DNA from: Pedobacter endophyticus
Lineage (GTDB): Bacteria > Bacteroidota > Bacteroidia > Sphingobacteriales > Sphingobacteriaceae
Direction: 5' to 3'
Assembly (NCBI RefSeq): GCF_015679185.1
Contig: NZ_CP064939.1
Span: forward strand, 4,836,001 to 4,900,000
DNA length: 64,000 nt
Below the pieces are notes generated by a model. It was given only the letters and a program-made list of their open reading frames with translations, searched no databases and had not been told where the DNA came from. Position numbers and translations under genes: made by a program. Shown one piece after another: positions 9,201 to 16,110 of the stretch; position 1 is the stretch's first letter, and each line of letters starts with the position of its first letter.

Positions 9201-10232
9201 TGAGCCGTTTATGGTAACTGCGTCGGTAATTCCAACCTTTTCGAGATTGTCGACCTGATCTTTCATCAGCGATTGCAGCGGCGAAATTACAACTGTTAAT
9301 CCTTTTGAACATTCTCCGCTCATCAAGGCGGGTACTTGAAAGGTGATCGACTTTCCGCCACCCGTCGGGAAAACGGCAAGTATCGATTTATTGTCAACAG
9401 CCGCCTGAACTGCTTTTTCTTGCAAAGGTTCTTCACCATACGTTCTGAATGAATCAAAGCCGAAAAATCGTTTTAAGCCTTTATGAATGTTTAATGCGTT
9501 ATTGCAGTAGAGGCAGCCGCTTATACAGGGTTGGTTCCGTAAACGGAACATGATTCGTTCTACTTCTAGATAGTTTTTTAATACCCAAGGCGGTGTTATC
9601 GAATTTGTTTTGTTGTGCTTAATAAATGAGCTTACGAGGGATAGGCAGTAGGCGAGTTCAATTGGATGTTCTGATATTAGCTTGGCGAGATTCACTTTTT
9701 CGCAAATTTCGTTTTTGAACTTTTGATAAATCAGGTGCTCGGCATTTGTGCTTTGGCATTTAAAATCAATAAAGCGGAAAAATGCTCGAAACTCCTTTTC
9801 GTCTTTCAACAGTGAAAAGAGGATTTGCTTCAGCGTGTCGTCAATTTGCTTGAAAGCGGCAATTTCATCGTGAAATAAGTCTTTTGCCTTAATTGCATCA
9901 TTCAAAGGATTGTTTGTGTCTTCTGATTGTAGCTTATCGTCCTTTACCAGCGAATGATACGGGTTGGTAGGGAAGAGCAATGGCGAAAGATACAAGGTAT
10001 CGATGATGTTTGCAGTATTTATTCCAGCACTGCTGATGGCTTTGCCGATGTACTTGATGTCGTGGTTAAGAATGTTATGTCCGCAAATAAATTCTGTTCC
10101 CCTTACAAAATAGGCAAACTCAGCAGCCGAAGCTTTATGGAAATAATTTCCATCACCCTTAACGCATCCAATGTCGAGGATTTTTTGGCTATTTGGCTCA
10201 ATTTCGGTATCAACGAAAGCAATCGATTTCAT
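6198..10232 (-). CDS. DnaQ-like exonuclease + RecQ + UvrD helicase fusion, frameshifted near its 3' end
   Basis: Domains in order over 1344 residues: a DEDD exonuclease (FVDTE at 6-10, GHNILNHDIKYI at 51-62, NDAIKAKD at 111-118); a three-cysteine cluster C236, C240, C243; a RecQ-type SF2 helicase (PTGGGKS at 290-295, DEAHCFSSWGQEFRVDY, SAFGMGVDKKDV, QEAGRAGRD); about 350 residues of helical linker; and a UvrD-type SF1 helicase from about 1050 (AGPGSGKTK near 1072, TFSRAAA, VIDEAQDMDEDE, GDDDQNIYEFRG). The last 20 residues (STQN to the end) are out-of-frame; the true continuation lies in 5410-6213. An intact protein would be about 1610 residues. Co-occurrence of a 3'-5' exonuclease and two helicases of different superfamilies suggests DNA end-processing, repair or foreign-DNA degradation. 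The gene has no operon partner. Confidence 0.85.
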   Translation of the reverse strand: MKSIAFVDTEIEPNSQKILDIGCVKGDGNYFHKASAAEFAYFVRGTEFICGHNILNHDIKYIGKAISSAGINTANIIDTLYLSPLLFPTNPYHSLVKDDKLQSEDTNNPLNDAIKAKDLFHDEIAAFKQIDDTLKQILFSLLKDEKEFRAFFRFIDFKCQSTNAEHLIYQKFKNEICEKVNLAKLISEHPIELAYCLSLVSSFIKHNKTNSITPPWVLKNYLEVERIMFRLRNQPCISGCLYCNNALNIHKGLKRFFGFDSFRTYGEEPLQEKAVQAAVDNKSILAVFPTGGGKSITFQVPALMSGECSKGLTVVISPLQSLMKDQVDNLEKVGITDAVTINGSLDAVERTKSIERVEDGSATMLYISPESLRSRTIERLILGRKIVRFVIDEAHCFSSWGQEFRVDYLYIGDFIRAIQEKKNLEDAIPVSCFTATAKQNVIEDIRNYFKEKLSLDLELFTSKASRTNLQYKVFEKEKEHKYEAVRDLIEAKACPTIVYVSRTRKAFLLAKKLTEDGLNAKPYHGKLDAQEKIANQNAFISGEVSIIVATSAFGMGVDKKDVGMVIHYDISDSLENYVQEAGRAGRDENLVADCYVLFDEEDLSKHFILLNQTKLSIKEIQQVWKAIKEITRFRSTVSQSALEIARKAGWDDNVDEIETRVKTAISALEEAGYLKRGQNMPRVFANSILSKNAQEAIEKIRLSEKFDEKQKEKGIRIIKKLFSSKSRKQATDEVAESRIDYISDHLEMEKKDVINIINLLREEKILADAKDLTAFIKKGENKNRSLAIVESFGKIENFLLPVFEEEEKELDIKALNEEAEEKGLQDVSANKIKTIINFWAITKWIKRQSTKHSKNHIAVVYLQPKEILKEKLKKRHELATFIVEFLYEKSNQNVSEIDAGKEEVLVEFSIQQLKAEFEKRSTLFQIQVSVEDIEDSLFYLSRIEAIKIEGGFLVVYNRLTIERLEQDNKKRYKVEDYEKLRQHYENKIQQIHIIGEYAKKMVKNYKDALQFVEDYFQLNYSSFLNKYFKGSRQNEIKRNITPAKFRQLFGELSPTQLKIINDNETRHIVVAAGPGSGKTKVLVHKLASLLLMEDVKTEHLLMLTFSRAAATEFKKRLLNLIGNVALYIDIKTFHSYCFDLLGRVGNLEKSDAILKKTIEKIKNRDVEQNRITKTVLVIDEAQDMDEDEFNLVNTLMEQNEEMRVIAVGDDDQNIYEFRGASSKYLEQFIKANKAAKHELVENYRSKSNLVDFSNRFVQHISDRLKATPIIARQTDNGKIKLVRYHSGNLITPLVRDILATDLKGTTCVLTKTNEEALQITGLLLKNGSTQNSSKAMMDSACIIF

Positions 10233-10417
10233 CTGTTTCCTAAATGTAAATAAAAATTACAATAAATCACTATTATGAATACAATTGGCATTTGTTTTCA
10301 AGTCTTCTCGTACCGACTGAATTGATGAGCCTGATATCTTTTCGAACGAAAATACCGGTCTGATTGTAACATTATGCATCAGTACCTATCAAACCCCAAA
10401 TCAACCTCTTTACTAAT

Positions 10418-10717
10418 ATGGGAAGCATGAAAATATCTACTTACAAAAAAATCGAGTGGACAACACTGGGGCTAGCTTTGGCAATGATCTTACTTGTTAT
10501 CATCAACCAATCGCCACAATTTAAAACCTTGTTGTTTTCGGCCCGCTCTGTGCCCATTATTTTGACTTTGAGCCTTGTTTTGTTTGCAATTAGCCTTTAC
10601 TGCCAGGTAAAACCAAAGTTTAAAAGGAAAGACTTATTTTCGAAACTCAATTACCGCCGATTTTGCTACTTTATAGGGTTGATCATCCTGGTTGTGTATG
10701 CTTGGATTAATCACTAA
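10418..10717 (+). CDS. Small three-helix membrane protein
   Basis: A 99-residue hypothetical protein with three hydrophobic segments: LGLALAMILLVII (about 18-30), VPIILTLSLVLFAISLY (about 44-60) and FCYFIGLIILVVYAWI (about 82-97). The loops are Lys/Arg-rich, as expected for an inner membrane protein. The start could be the first Met or Met4 (MKISTYKK), which has GGGAAG just upstream; I kept the first. No family is recognised. It stands alone between the large helicase gene and another membrane protein gene on the opposite strand. Confidence 0.55.
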   Translation: MGSMKISTYKKIEWTTLGLALAMILLVIINQSPQFKTLLFSARSVPIILTLSLVLFAISLYCQVKPKFKRKDLFSKLNYRRFCYFIGLIILVVYAWINH

Positions 10718-10772
10718 AGAACGCGATTTTGCCAGCGAACGCCGATAACCTTTTGCTTGCTAATTAATCAAT

Positions 10773-11309
10773 TTATTTATCCTTACTTAAGTTTAAGGCT
10801 CTTTGTATCCGCGGCCGATTATATCGTTGAAGAAGAACCGGATACACATTTAACAATACATTTAGCACGAGTAACGGTAACGATTTGACAATCCCATATT
10901 TGATCGCCACAAAAACAGTAAACCCGAAAACGATGAACATAATAATGAGGTGTCCTAATTCATCTTGTTTCGTTTTATAAAGTAGGTATGTTAATGCCTC
11001 GTTGTTCTTTTTTACCGGTTTGGCTTGCTTATTCAGTTTTTCCCAACCCAACCAAACCAGTAGTTTCCTGTAAAAGTCTATTCCGAACGACTTATATGCT
11101 TTTCCTCTTTTTTCCCAGGCTTTTTCATTAAAATACGAAGATTTAAACTGACTTTTCAGTGTTTCGGTAAAGGTAAGTACACATGCCATCAGCAAAAAGT
11201 TTAAGGCTACCGCGAATGAAAATCGGTCGACGGCGATATAGCGTACGAGGGTATAAATCAGGGCAATGCTAACTACTGCGATAAAAACTAAGATCGAGAG
11301 TTTCTTCAT
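10773..11309 (-). CDS. Membrane protein, possibly CrtO-like acyltransferase family
   Basis: The 178-residue product has hydrophobic segments at about 5-22, 32-46, 118-135 and 142-160, and a conserved-looking end LNVYPVLLQRYNRPRIQRAL. The N-terminal membrane pair, a charged FNEKAWEKRGKAYKSFGIDFYRKLL loop, and QRYNRxR near the C-terminus resemble the glycosyl-diaponeurosporenoate acyltransferase (CrtO)-like family. No carotenoid genes are nearby, so I hold that only as a possibility. It is otherwise a hypothetical inner membrane protein. Confidence 0.5.
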   Translation of the reverse strand: MKKLSILVFIAVVSIALIYTLVRYIAVDRFSFAVALNFLLMACVLTFTETLKSQFKSSYFNEKAWEKRGKAYKSFGIDFYRKLLVWLGWEKLNKQAKPVKKNNEALTYLLYKTKQDELGHLIIMFIVFGFTVFVAIKYGIVKSLPLLVLNVLLNVYPVLLQRYNRPRIQRALNLSKDK

Positions 11310-11394
11310 TTGGTGTTTCTGTTTCTTTGTTCAGCTGGGGTATCGGTTATGTGGACAAAATATTGGACAGCACGCAATCAAATTCTTGAATAGA

Positions 11395-11967
11395 TTATCT
11401 TTCTACTAAATAATTAAGTTCAATTACTCCACAACTAAATTGTTGAGAAGCAGGCATTAATTTCAGTTGTATTTTGTCTTTAACGTTTACAAACAATGGA
11501 ATGCCCTGACCTAAAACAATTGGGTTCACGAACAACCAGTAACCATCAATTAAATCTTGTTCAATGAGTGAATGTGTTGCGGTAGGACTGCCGAAAAGCA
11601 AAATATCTTCACCCTCCTGTTGTTTTATTTCATTAATCCGCCCCGCAATGTTATCGGCGATAATTGTTGTATTGGTTAAGCCCTCGCTTTTTATTGTTGC
11701 CGACAAAACAACTTTATGCACCTGGTTGTACCACTTAGCATGTTCAATGTCGTGCTTACTGGCTTCTGGCTGATCAGCTGCAGTGGGCCAGTAACTTTCC
11801 ATCATCTGATAAGTCACCCGGCCGTACATTGAAATATCGCCTCTGCTGATGCGCTTGCCCACATGGTCAAAAATTTCCTGGTCAACTTTAATCCAGTTCA
11901 TTTCTCCGTTCGGGCCTGCCACAAAACCATCAAGCGATATGTGCATAAATGAAATTATTTTTCTCAT
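11395..11967 (-). CDS. RibD/DHFR-like reductase family protein (YyaP type)
   Basis: The 190-residue protein begins MRKIISFMHISLDGFVAGPNGEMNW, the hallmark of the dihydrofolate reductase-like RibD C-terminal family. Later motifs are GRVTYQMMESYWP (about 49-61), KVVLSATI, and GEDILLFGSPTATHSLIEQDLID, ending with VNPIVLGQGIPLF (about 150-162). The family has a Rossmann-like NADPH fold; the stand-alone YyaP/YwjB proteins have no proven substrate. The length is typical. It lies 55 bases downstream of the beta-lactamase-like gene on the same strand. Confidence 0.8.
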   Translation of the reverse strand: MRKIISFMHISLDGFVAGPNGEMNWIKVDQEIFDHVGKRISRGDISMYGRVTYQMMESYWPTAADQPEASKHDIEHAKWYNQVHKVVLSATIKSEGLTNTTIIADNIAGRINEIKQQEGEDILLFGSPTATHSLIEQDLIDGYWLFVNPIVLGQGIPLFVNVKDKIQLKLMPASQQFSCGVIELNYLVER

Positions 11968-12022
11968 GTCGTTTTGAAATTATGGAATGTATAAGTAACG
12001 GGTCGTCTCACACGGCAAATTT

Positions 12023-13342
12023 TTATTCTTTTGTAAACGTAAATTTTCCTCCGCCTTGTTTTAACACCATTGTTTTCTCTGTCGGATTAAACTCCAATTC
12101 AATTCCTGCCGGATCAAATTTAAACTTGTCTGCTGCCGTTGCCTTAAGCGGAAATGGTGATTGCCCGGTTGCTTGCGCCGATAGTGTTTTGTTGTTTTTT
12201 GATAGGGTAATTTTCATCGGAATTTGTTGTGAGGAATAAACGCCCAAATATTTGTCCAAATCCTTTGAAGTTAGTTCTATTGTCGAAAAATCCGGAATTT
12301 TATAGGACCTGCCGAAAACTGCACTTAGCACCGCGATGGAGATATCATTATTGTTGACGTCAGTTCCGTTTGATGTTAGTGCATAAGAAATATTTCTATC
12401 CGAAAAGTGAGAGAAAACCGAGCTAAACCCATCGATGCCGCCTGTGTGCCCATAGCCAATGTTATTGTAAAAAGGGATTTGAAATAGCCCGCTTCCATAA
12501 TGGTCTTTAATTGTTTTCATCATTTCAACGCTTTCGGGTTTTAGCAGTTTCCCGTTGAAAAGGGCGTCGCTAAATTTCACCAAATCGCCTGGCGTCGATA
12601 CCACTCCGCCTGCACCAAGTGGAATAGAAATGTCAGTTTCTGATTCAGTTTTCCAGCCTTCCGTAAATCGATACGATTTGCTTTCGTTTTTATTGGTGTT
12701 TATCTTACCTCCGAGATAAGTGTTCGTTAATCCAACAGGTTGCGTAATATGCTGTGCTAAAAGCTTGTTGAATGGTTTGTTGAAGCATTTTTGAAGTATA
12801 TAAGTGAGCAGCACAAAGTTCGAATTGCTGTAAGCAGCCTTGGCATCAGGCTCGAAATCGCTACCCCCTTTTGTAATGATCTGAATCATTTCTTTCTCTG
12901 TCTTTGGTTGGGTGTTCCAGGTCAGATATCCGTCATCGTCGGTAAAATTGTGTATACCGCTTCGGTGGCTAAGCAAGTGTTTTACGGTAATTTTATCCGC
13001 ATTTTTTATAGCCGGAAAATATTTATCGATCGTTTGATTTAAGGCGAGTTTCTTTTCTTCGACGGCTTTAAAAACTAAAACCGAAGTGAATGTTTTGGAG
13101 ATGGAACCAATTCGGTATTTTGTGTTTTCATTTGCTTTTATTCCCGCTTCAACATCGGCAAAACCAACTGCTTTCGAATAAATGATCGCTCCATTTTTTG
13201 AAACGGCAACACTGCCCATAAACTTGTTGTTTGTTTCAAGGGCCTTGAAGTAGGTATCGAGTTTGGCCGTGTCGATATTTTGTGCACAAACTGATAGACT
13301 AAAGATTGCAATTAGCAGCGTTGTAAAAATTGTTTGCCTCAT
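12023..13342 (-). CDS. Secreted class C beta-lactamase-like serine hydrolase
   Basis: The 439-residue protein starts with a signal peptide (MRQTIFTTLLIAIFSLSVCAQ). The nucleophile motif SxxK appears as GSISKTFT (about 78-85) and the second motif YxN as YSNSN (about 171-175). GYGHTGGIDGFSS (about 293-305) carries the HxGG-like third motif of the esterase/DD-peptidase branch. A C-terminal domain of about 110 residues (LTSKDLDKYLGVYSS onward) resembles the lipocalin-like DUF3471 tail found on many of these proteins. The true activity could be peptidase, esterase or beta-lactamase; resistance should not be assumed. It is monocistronic or followed by the RibD-like gene. Confidence 0.8.
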   Translation of the reverse strand: MRQTIFTTLLIAIFSLSVCAQNIDTAKLDTYFKALETNNKFMGSVAVSKNGAIIYSKAVGFADVEAGIKANENTKYRIGSISKTFTSVLVFKAVEEKKLALNQTIDKYFPAIKNADKITVKHLLSHRSGIHNFTDDDGYLTWNTQPKTEKEMIQIITKGGSDFEPDAKAAYSNSNFVLLTYILQKCFNKPFNKLLAQHITQPVGLTNTYLGGKINTNKNESKSYRFTEGWKTESETDISIPLGAGGVVSTPGDLVKFSDALFNGKLLKPESVEMMKTIKDHYGSGLFQIPFYNNIGYGHTGGIDGFSSVFSHFSDRNISYALTSNGTDVNNNDISIAVLSAVFGRSYKIPDFSTIELTSKDLDKYLGVYSSQQIPMKITLSKNNKTLSAQATGQSPFPLKATAADKFKFDPAGIELEFNPTEKTMVLKQGGGKFTFTKE

Positions 13343-13425
13343 TTTTTGTTTGGTTTAGTTTTGAGCGTTGATTTAGATAGTTTCAACCAGCAGGTCTCTG
13401 CCAATATGGTTGTTATCATTCGTTT

Positions 13426-13791
13426 TTACCCTGTCCTTAAAATTTTTTCCATCTTTTTTCCTTTTGCTAATTCGTCAACTAACTTGTCAAGATACCTTAC
13501 TTGTTTTGTTAACGTATTTTCAATTTCTTCTATCCTGTAGCCACAAATAACCCCTTTAATCAAATCAGCGTTTGGATTTAAATTTGCCTTATTAAAAAAG
13601 GTTTCAAAATTCGCCTTTTCTTCAATTAATTCGTTAATCTTGTTGTTGTCGAAGCCAGTCAGCCATTCAATCACCTGGTTCAATTCATCTTTCGTTCTTC
13701 CCTTTTTCTCAACTTTAACAATGTAATGTGGGTACACAGAAGCGAAGGTCATCTTGGCAATTCGCTCGTTATGTTCGGGTGTTACTTTCAT
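13426..13791 (-). CDS. DUF2200 family protein
   Basis: The 121-residue product begins MKVTPEHNERIAKMTFASVYPHYI and contains GRTKDELNQVIEWLTGF, AKANLNPNADLIKGVICGYRIEEI and a Lys-rich end, the pattern of DUF2200. Members are short stand-alone cytosolic proteins of unknown function. Its start codon overlaps the stop of the DUF1801 gene by four bases (ATGA), so the two are translationally coupled. Confidence 0.8.
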   Translation of the reverse strand: MKVTPEHNERIAKMTFASVYPHYIVKVEKKGRTKDELNQVIEWLTGFDNNKINELIEEKANFETFFNKANLNPNADLIKGVICGYRIEEIENTLTKQVRYLDKLVDELAKGKKMEKILRTG

Positions 13792-14180
13792 TTTAATCGT
13801 TCTAATTTTCCTTTGCGTTTTACAATGTTTTTATAGTCCCATTGAATTTCTTTAGATTTTTCAAGCCATTGATTTAAGTCTTCTACTTTAATATTTTTCG
13901 CATTGTCATAAAAAATGGAAGCGTCCTTGAATTTCTTGCCTTCAATATTCAAACCGTTTTCATTAAAGTCAGCTCCGCTCCAAAACATAAGTCTTATCCC
14001 TTTTTTCTGTTTGCTATATCCAACAATTGGATTATCATCAATAAACCAAACGGGGTGTGCGTGCCAAATTTTACTTTCCGCTTCTGGCAATTCCTTGTCT
14101 ATTGCATTAGCCAGAAGATCGCAGATTTCTTTGTCTGTTGCTGTTTGCTGGTAGTTATATGTTTTAATTTCGTTGTTCAT
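13788..14180 (-). CDS. DUF1801 family protein
   Basis: The 130-residue protein has LPEAESKIWHAHPVWFIDDNPIVGYSKQKKGIRLMFWSGA in its centre, matching the DUF1801/YdhG-like fold, small cytosolic proteins of unknown role. The rest (FNENGLNIEGKKFKDASIFY and a Lys-rich C-terminus) fits family length. It overlaps the downstream DUF2200 gene by four bases; the NTF2-like gene lies 36 bases upstream, so the three may form one transcript. Confidence 0.75.
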   Translation of the reverse strand: MNNEIKTYNYQQTATDKEICDLLANAIDKELPEAESKIWHAHPVWFIDDNPIVGYSKQKKGIRLMFWSGADFNENGLNIEGKKFKDASIFYDNAKNIKVEDLNQWLEKSKEIQWDYKNIVKRKGKLERLK

Positions 14181-14216
14181 CTACTGTCGATTGCTGAACT
14201 GTATGTTGTACTTATT

Positions 14217-14597
14217 CTACGGTAGCTGCATAAAACTTGCTCCAATAACTTTCAGCGAGTCGTCAAAGCGTTTCCAAACTCTAAAATAGCGAAATTTTCC
14301 TGCTAATGGCGTTCCCATAACTTTTCCTTTCGCTGTCATTGTTACGATTGAAAGTGCGGTATCGCCCGTTATTTTAATGTCGTTAATTTCTGTCGAAGCG
14401 TCTTCAATAACCATTATTTTCGCTCTATGTGAGTTCAAGTCCATTTCTTTGGTTAAAATTTCTCCTGTTGGAGCAACTGCAATCAAATCATCGTGTAATA
14501 GTTGGTCGAGAATTTCAACCTCGCTTATTAATTGAGCCGAAAAAAGTCTGTCTTCTGCTTCAACAACATCTTCTCTGGTAATTTGTGGTTTAGCCAT
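14217..14597 (-). CDS. NTF2-like (DUF4440) small protein
   Basis: The 126-residue product runs EDRLFSAQLISEVEILDQLLHDDLIAVAPTGEILTKEM, then DIKITGDTALSIVTMTAKGKVMG, KFRYFRVWKRFDDSLKVIGASFMQ. The N-terminal helix, the paired strands, and the YxRVWKR...W/V...ASF end are those of the DUF4440/SnoaL-like NTF2 superfamily. These are cone-shaped pockets used as enzymes or ligand binders; nothing here fixes the ligand. It is probably the first gene of the small DUF1801-DUF2200 group. Confidence 0.75.
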   Translation of the reverse strand: MAKPQITREDVVEAEDRLFSAQLISEVEILDQLLHDDLIAVAPTGEILTKEMDLNSHRAKIMVIEDASTEINDIKITGDTALSIVTMTAKGKVMGTPLAGKFRYFRVWKRFDDSLKVIGASFMQLP

Positions 14598-15128
14598 ATT
14601 GTAATGGTTTTTTTCGCTCGTATTTTATTTTATTGATCGCTGTTTCAGCGGCCATTTAAATTTCTGCTTAAAACCGAGTACTTTGTTTCTTTTACCAATA
14701 TTACAAATTTCGTTTCGATTAAAGATGTTTAGTGATATAAACAATCTTTGGTTTTTGTGTTCGGTTTGAGTGGCTCGGGGAACGATGAACCAAGTAGGAG
14801 GGATGGGACTTTTTATTCGTTTAATCGGTGTTTTAATCCATGCGTTCGGGTAAAATTCTGACAAATTCGATTCCTTAATTATCGATCAATGGAATATAAT
14901 GTGCCTTCGGGAATGTGAACCACATTTTTGTTTATTTATTCTTTACCGATTCAGGATTTTCACCAACCCCTTTTTAGTGTTAGCGTTAATATTTATCTGC
15001 CAGTTGGAGCACAAACATTAGAATTGGCACCCTTCCGAGCCCTGCCGCTAAACTTAGTAATTAATTACTAATATGCACTGCGCCCGATATCAAAAATTAG
15101 CAAAATCATAGCCGTTTCTAGCACGACT
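14598..15128. other. 531-base interval without a convincing gene; one palindrome
   Basis: Contains one 79-codon frame (14625-14864, minus) with composition unlike a protein, no promoter consensus that I trust, and an 18-base perfect palindrome at 15054-15071 (TTAGTAA, TTAA, TTACTAA). The palindrome shares its half-site with an inverted repeat at 31853-31873. Confidence 0.4.
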
Positions 15129-15833
15129 CTATTCGGCCTCACGATTGCGTAGTAATTGTTTTGACGCCTCAACCGATGCTTTATTATAGCTCTTGGCATT
15201 GTCGAGCTTTTCTTTTAGTTGTCTGGTTGTATGATTCTTGAAAGTTGCTTTATAATGGGAAACTTCATTTTCAAAGTTTTGGGTAACAGCAGCACGCTTT
15301 TCTGATATTTCTTTTTGGATCTTTAGGTATGGAAAAAATCTAAAATAAGTGTGTGTTATGACGAACGGTGGATTTTGAATGTCAATCATTAAGCATGTCA
15401 ATTGGAAGCGTAGTCCATTGTCTAATTTTATAGTTATGTAGCCATATGGTGTCCAAGGAGTGAATCGTCTTCCTAGGCGGTCAATTCTATTTCGGTAATT
15501 TAAACCTAAATGCTGCTCTATACTAATTATACTTGAATAGTTATAGCAGTGTCGTCTTCCATGTTCAATTACAGTTAATTTATTTTGGCTTTCATTTACA
15601 ATGAGTTTTTGTCCAAAAGTTTTTATGTAGTAAGTGAGGTGCAAATACATTGCCGGAGCAATAAACATCAATAATAGGGGAAGGGCCCCCAAGAGAAATG
15701 CATTTAGGTTAAAACTTTGTTGCTGACTTGTCAGGATCAAATAAAAAACACCAAACGAAACACCAGAACTGATGAGGACAAACTTTAAAGATTTAATGTG
15801 AAAGATCAATTTGGTTCTATAGGTCTTTTCCAT
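15129..15833 (-). CDS. Two-helix membrane protein with a possible PH-like domain
   Basis: The 234-residue protein has two adjacent membrane segments (FVLISSGVSFGVFYLIL, about 18-34; AFLLGALPLLLMFIAPAMYLHL, about 45-66). A beta-rich soluble domain follows (KLIVNESQNKLTVIEHGRRHCYNYSSIISIEQH...YGYITIKLDNGLRFQLTCLMID) and then a charged, probably coiled tail (about 170-234). The two-helix plus beta-domain layout resembles bacterial PH-domain proteins of the YcxB kind, and I assign it only to that broad class. It is not obviously in an operon. Confidence 0.5.
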   Translation of the reverse strand: MEKTYRTKLIFHIKSLKFVLISSGVSFGVFYLILTSQQQSFNLNAFLLGALPLLLMFIAPAMYLHLTYYIKTFGQKLIVNESQNKLTVIEHGRRHCYNYSSIISIEQHLGLNYRNRIDRLGRRFTPWTPYGYITIKLDNGLRFQLTCLMIDIQNPPFVITHTYFRFFPYLKIQKEISEKRAAVTQNFENEVSHYKATFKNHTTRQLKEKLDNAKSYNKASVEASKQLLRNREAE

Positions 15834-16076
15834 GATTCATCTTGTGAGTTAAAAATTTATGTTCGTTTAAAAAAGTTAAATAATCCCAAAAGGTTTCGTT
15901 TGTTCAGTGCTATAGAGTTGCCTAAAATGTTCTATGGCTTGCTCTACGGTGGGGCTTTTCAAAGCACCATCGGTTAAGCTACCACAAATGTTTATTCGAG
16001 GTTGAAAAGTAATAAAATATCAAAGCGTAAACAAACGGATGTAATACTAAAGCGCCGTTATCATCGTAATTAAAAA

Positions 16077-16104
16077 AAAGGTCCCAATTTTCATCGGGAC
16101 CTTT
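16077..16104 (-). terminator. Rho-independent terminator of ettA
   Basis: AAAGGTCCC and GGGACCTTT form perfect 9-base arms around a 10-base loop. Read on the minus strand the hairpin is followed by an eight-T run. It begins six bases after the ettA stop codon. Confidence 0.9.
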
Positions 16105-16110
16105 AAATAT

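Noticed and set aside
12023..13342. Antibiotic-resistance beta-lactamase
   Set aside because: The SxxK/YxN fold is shared with esterases and DD-peptidases, and the DUF3471-like tail is typical of those; no evidence of lactam specificity.
14625..14864. 79-codon minus frame
   Set aside because: Composition rich in Lys, Ile, Pro and Trp with no recognisable segment and no promoter; it could be decayed coding DNA, but nothing supports a gene.
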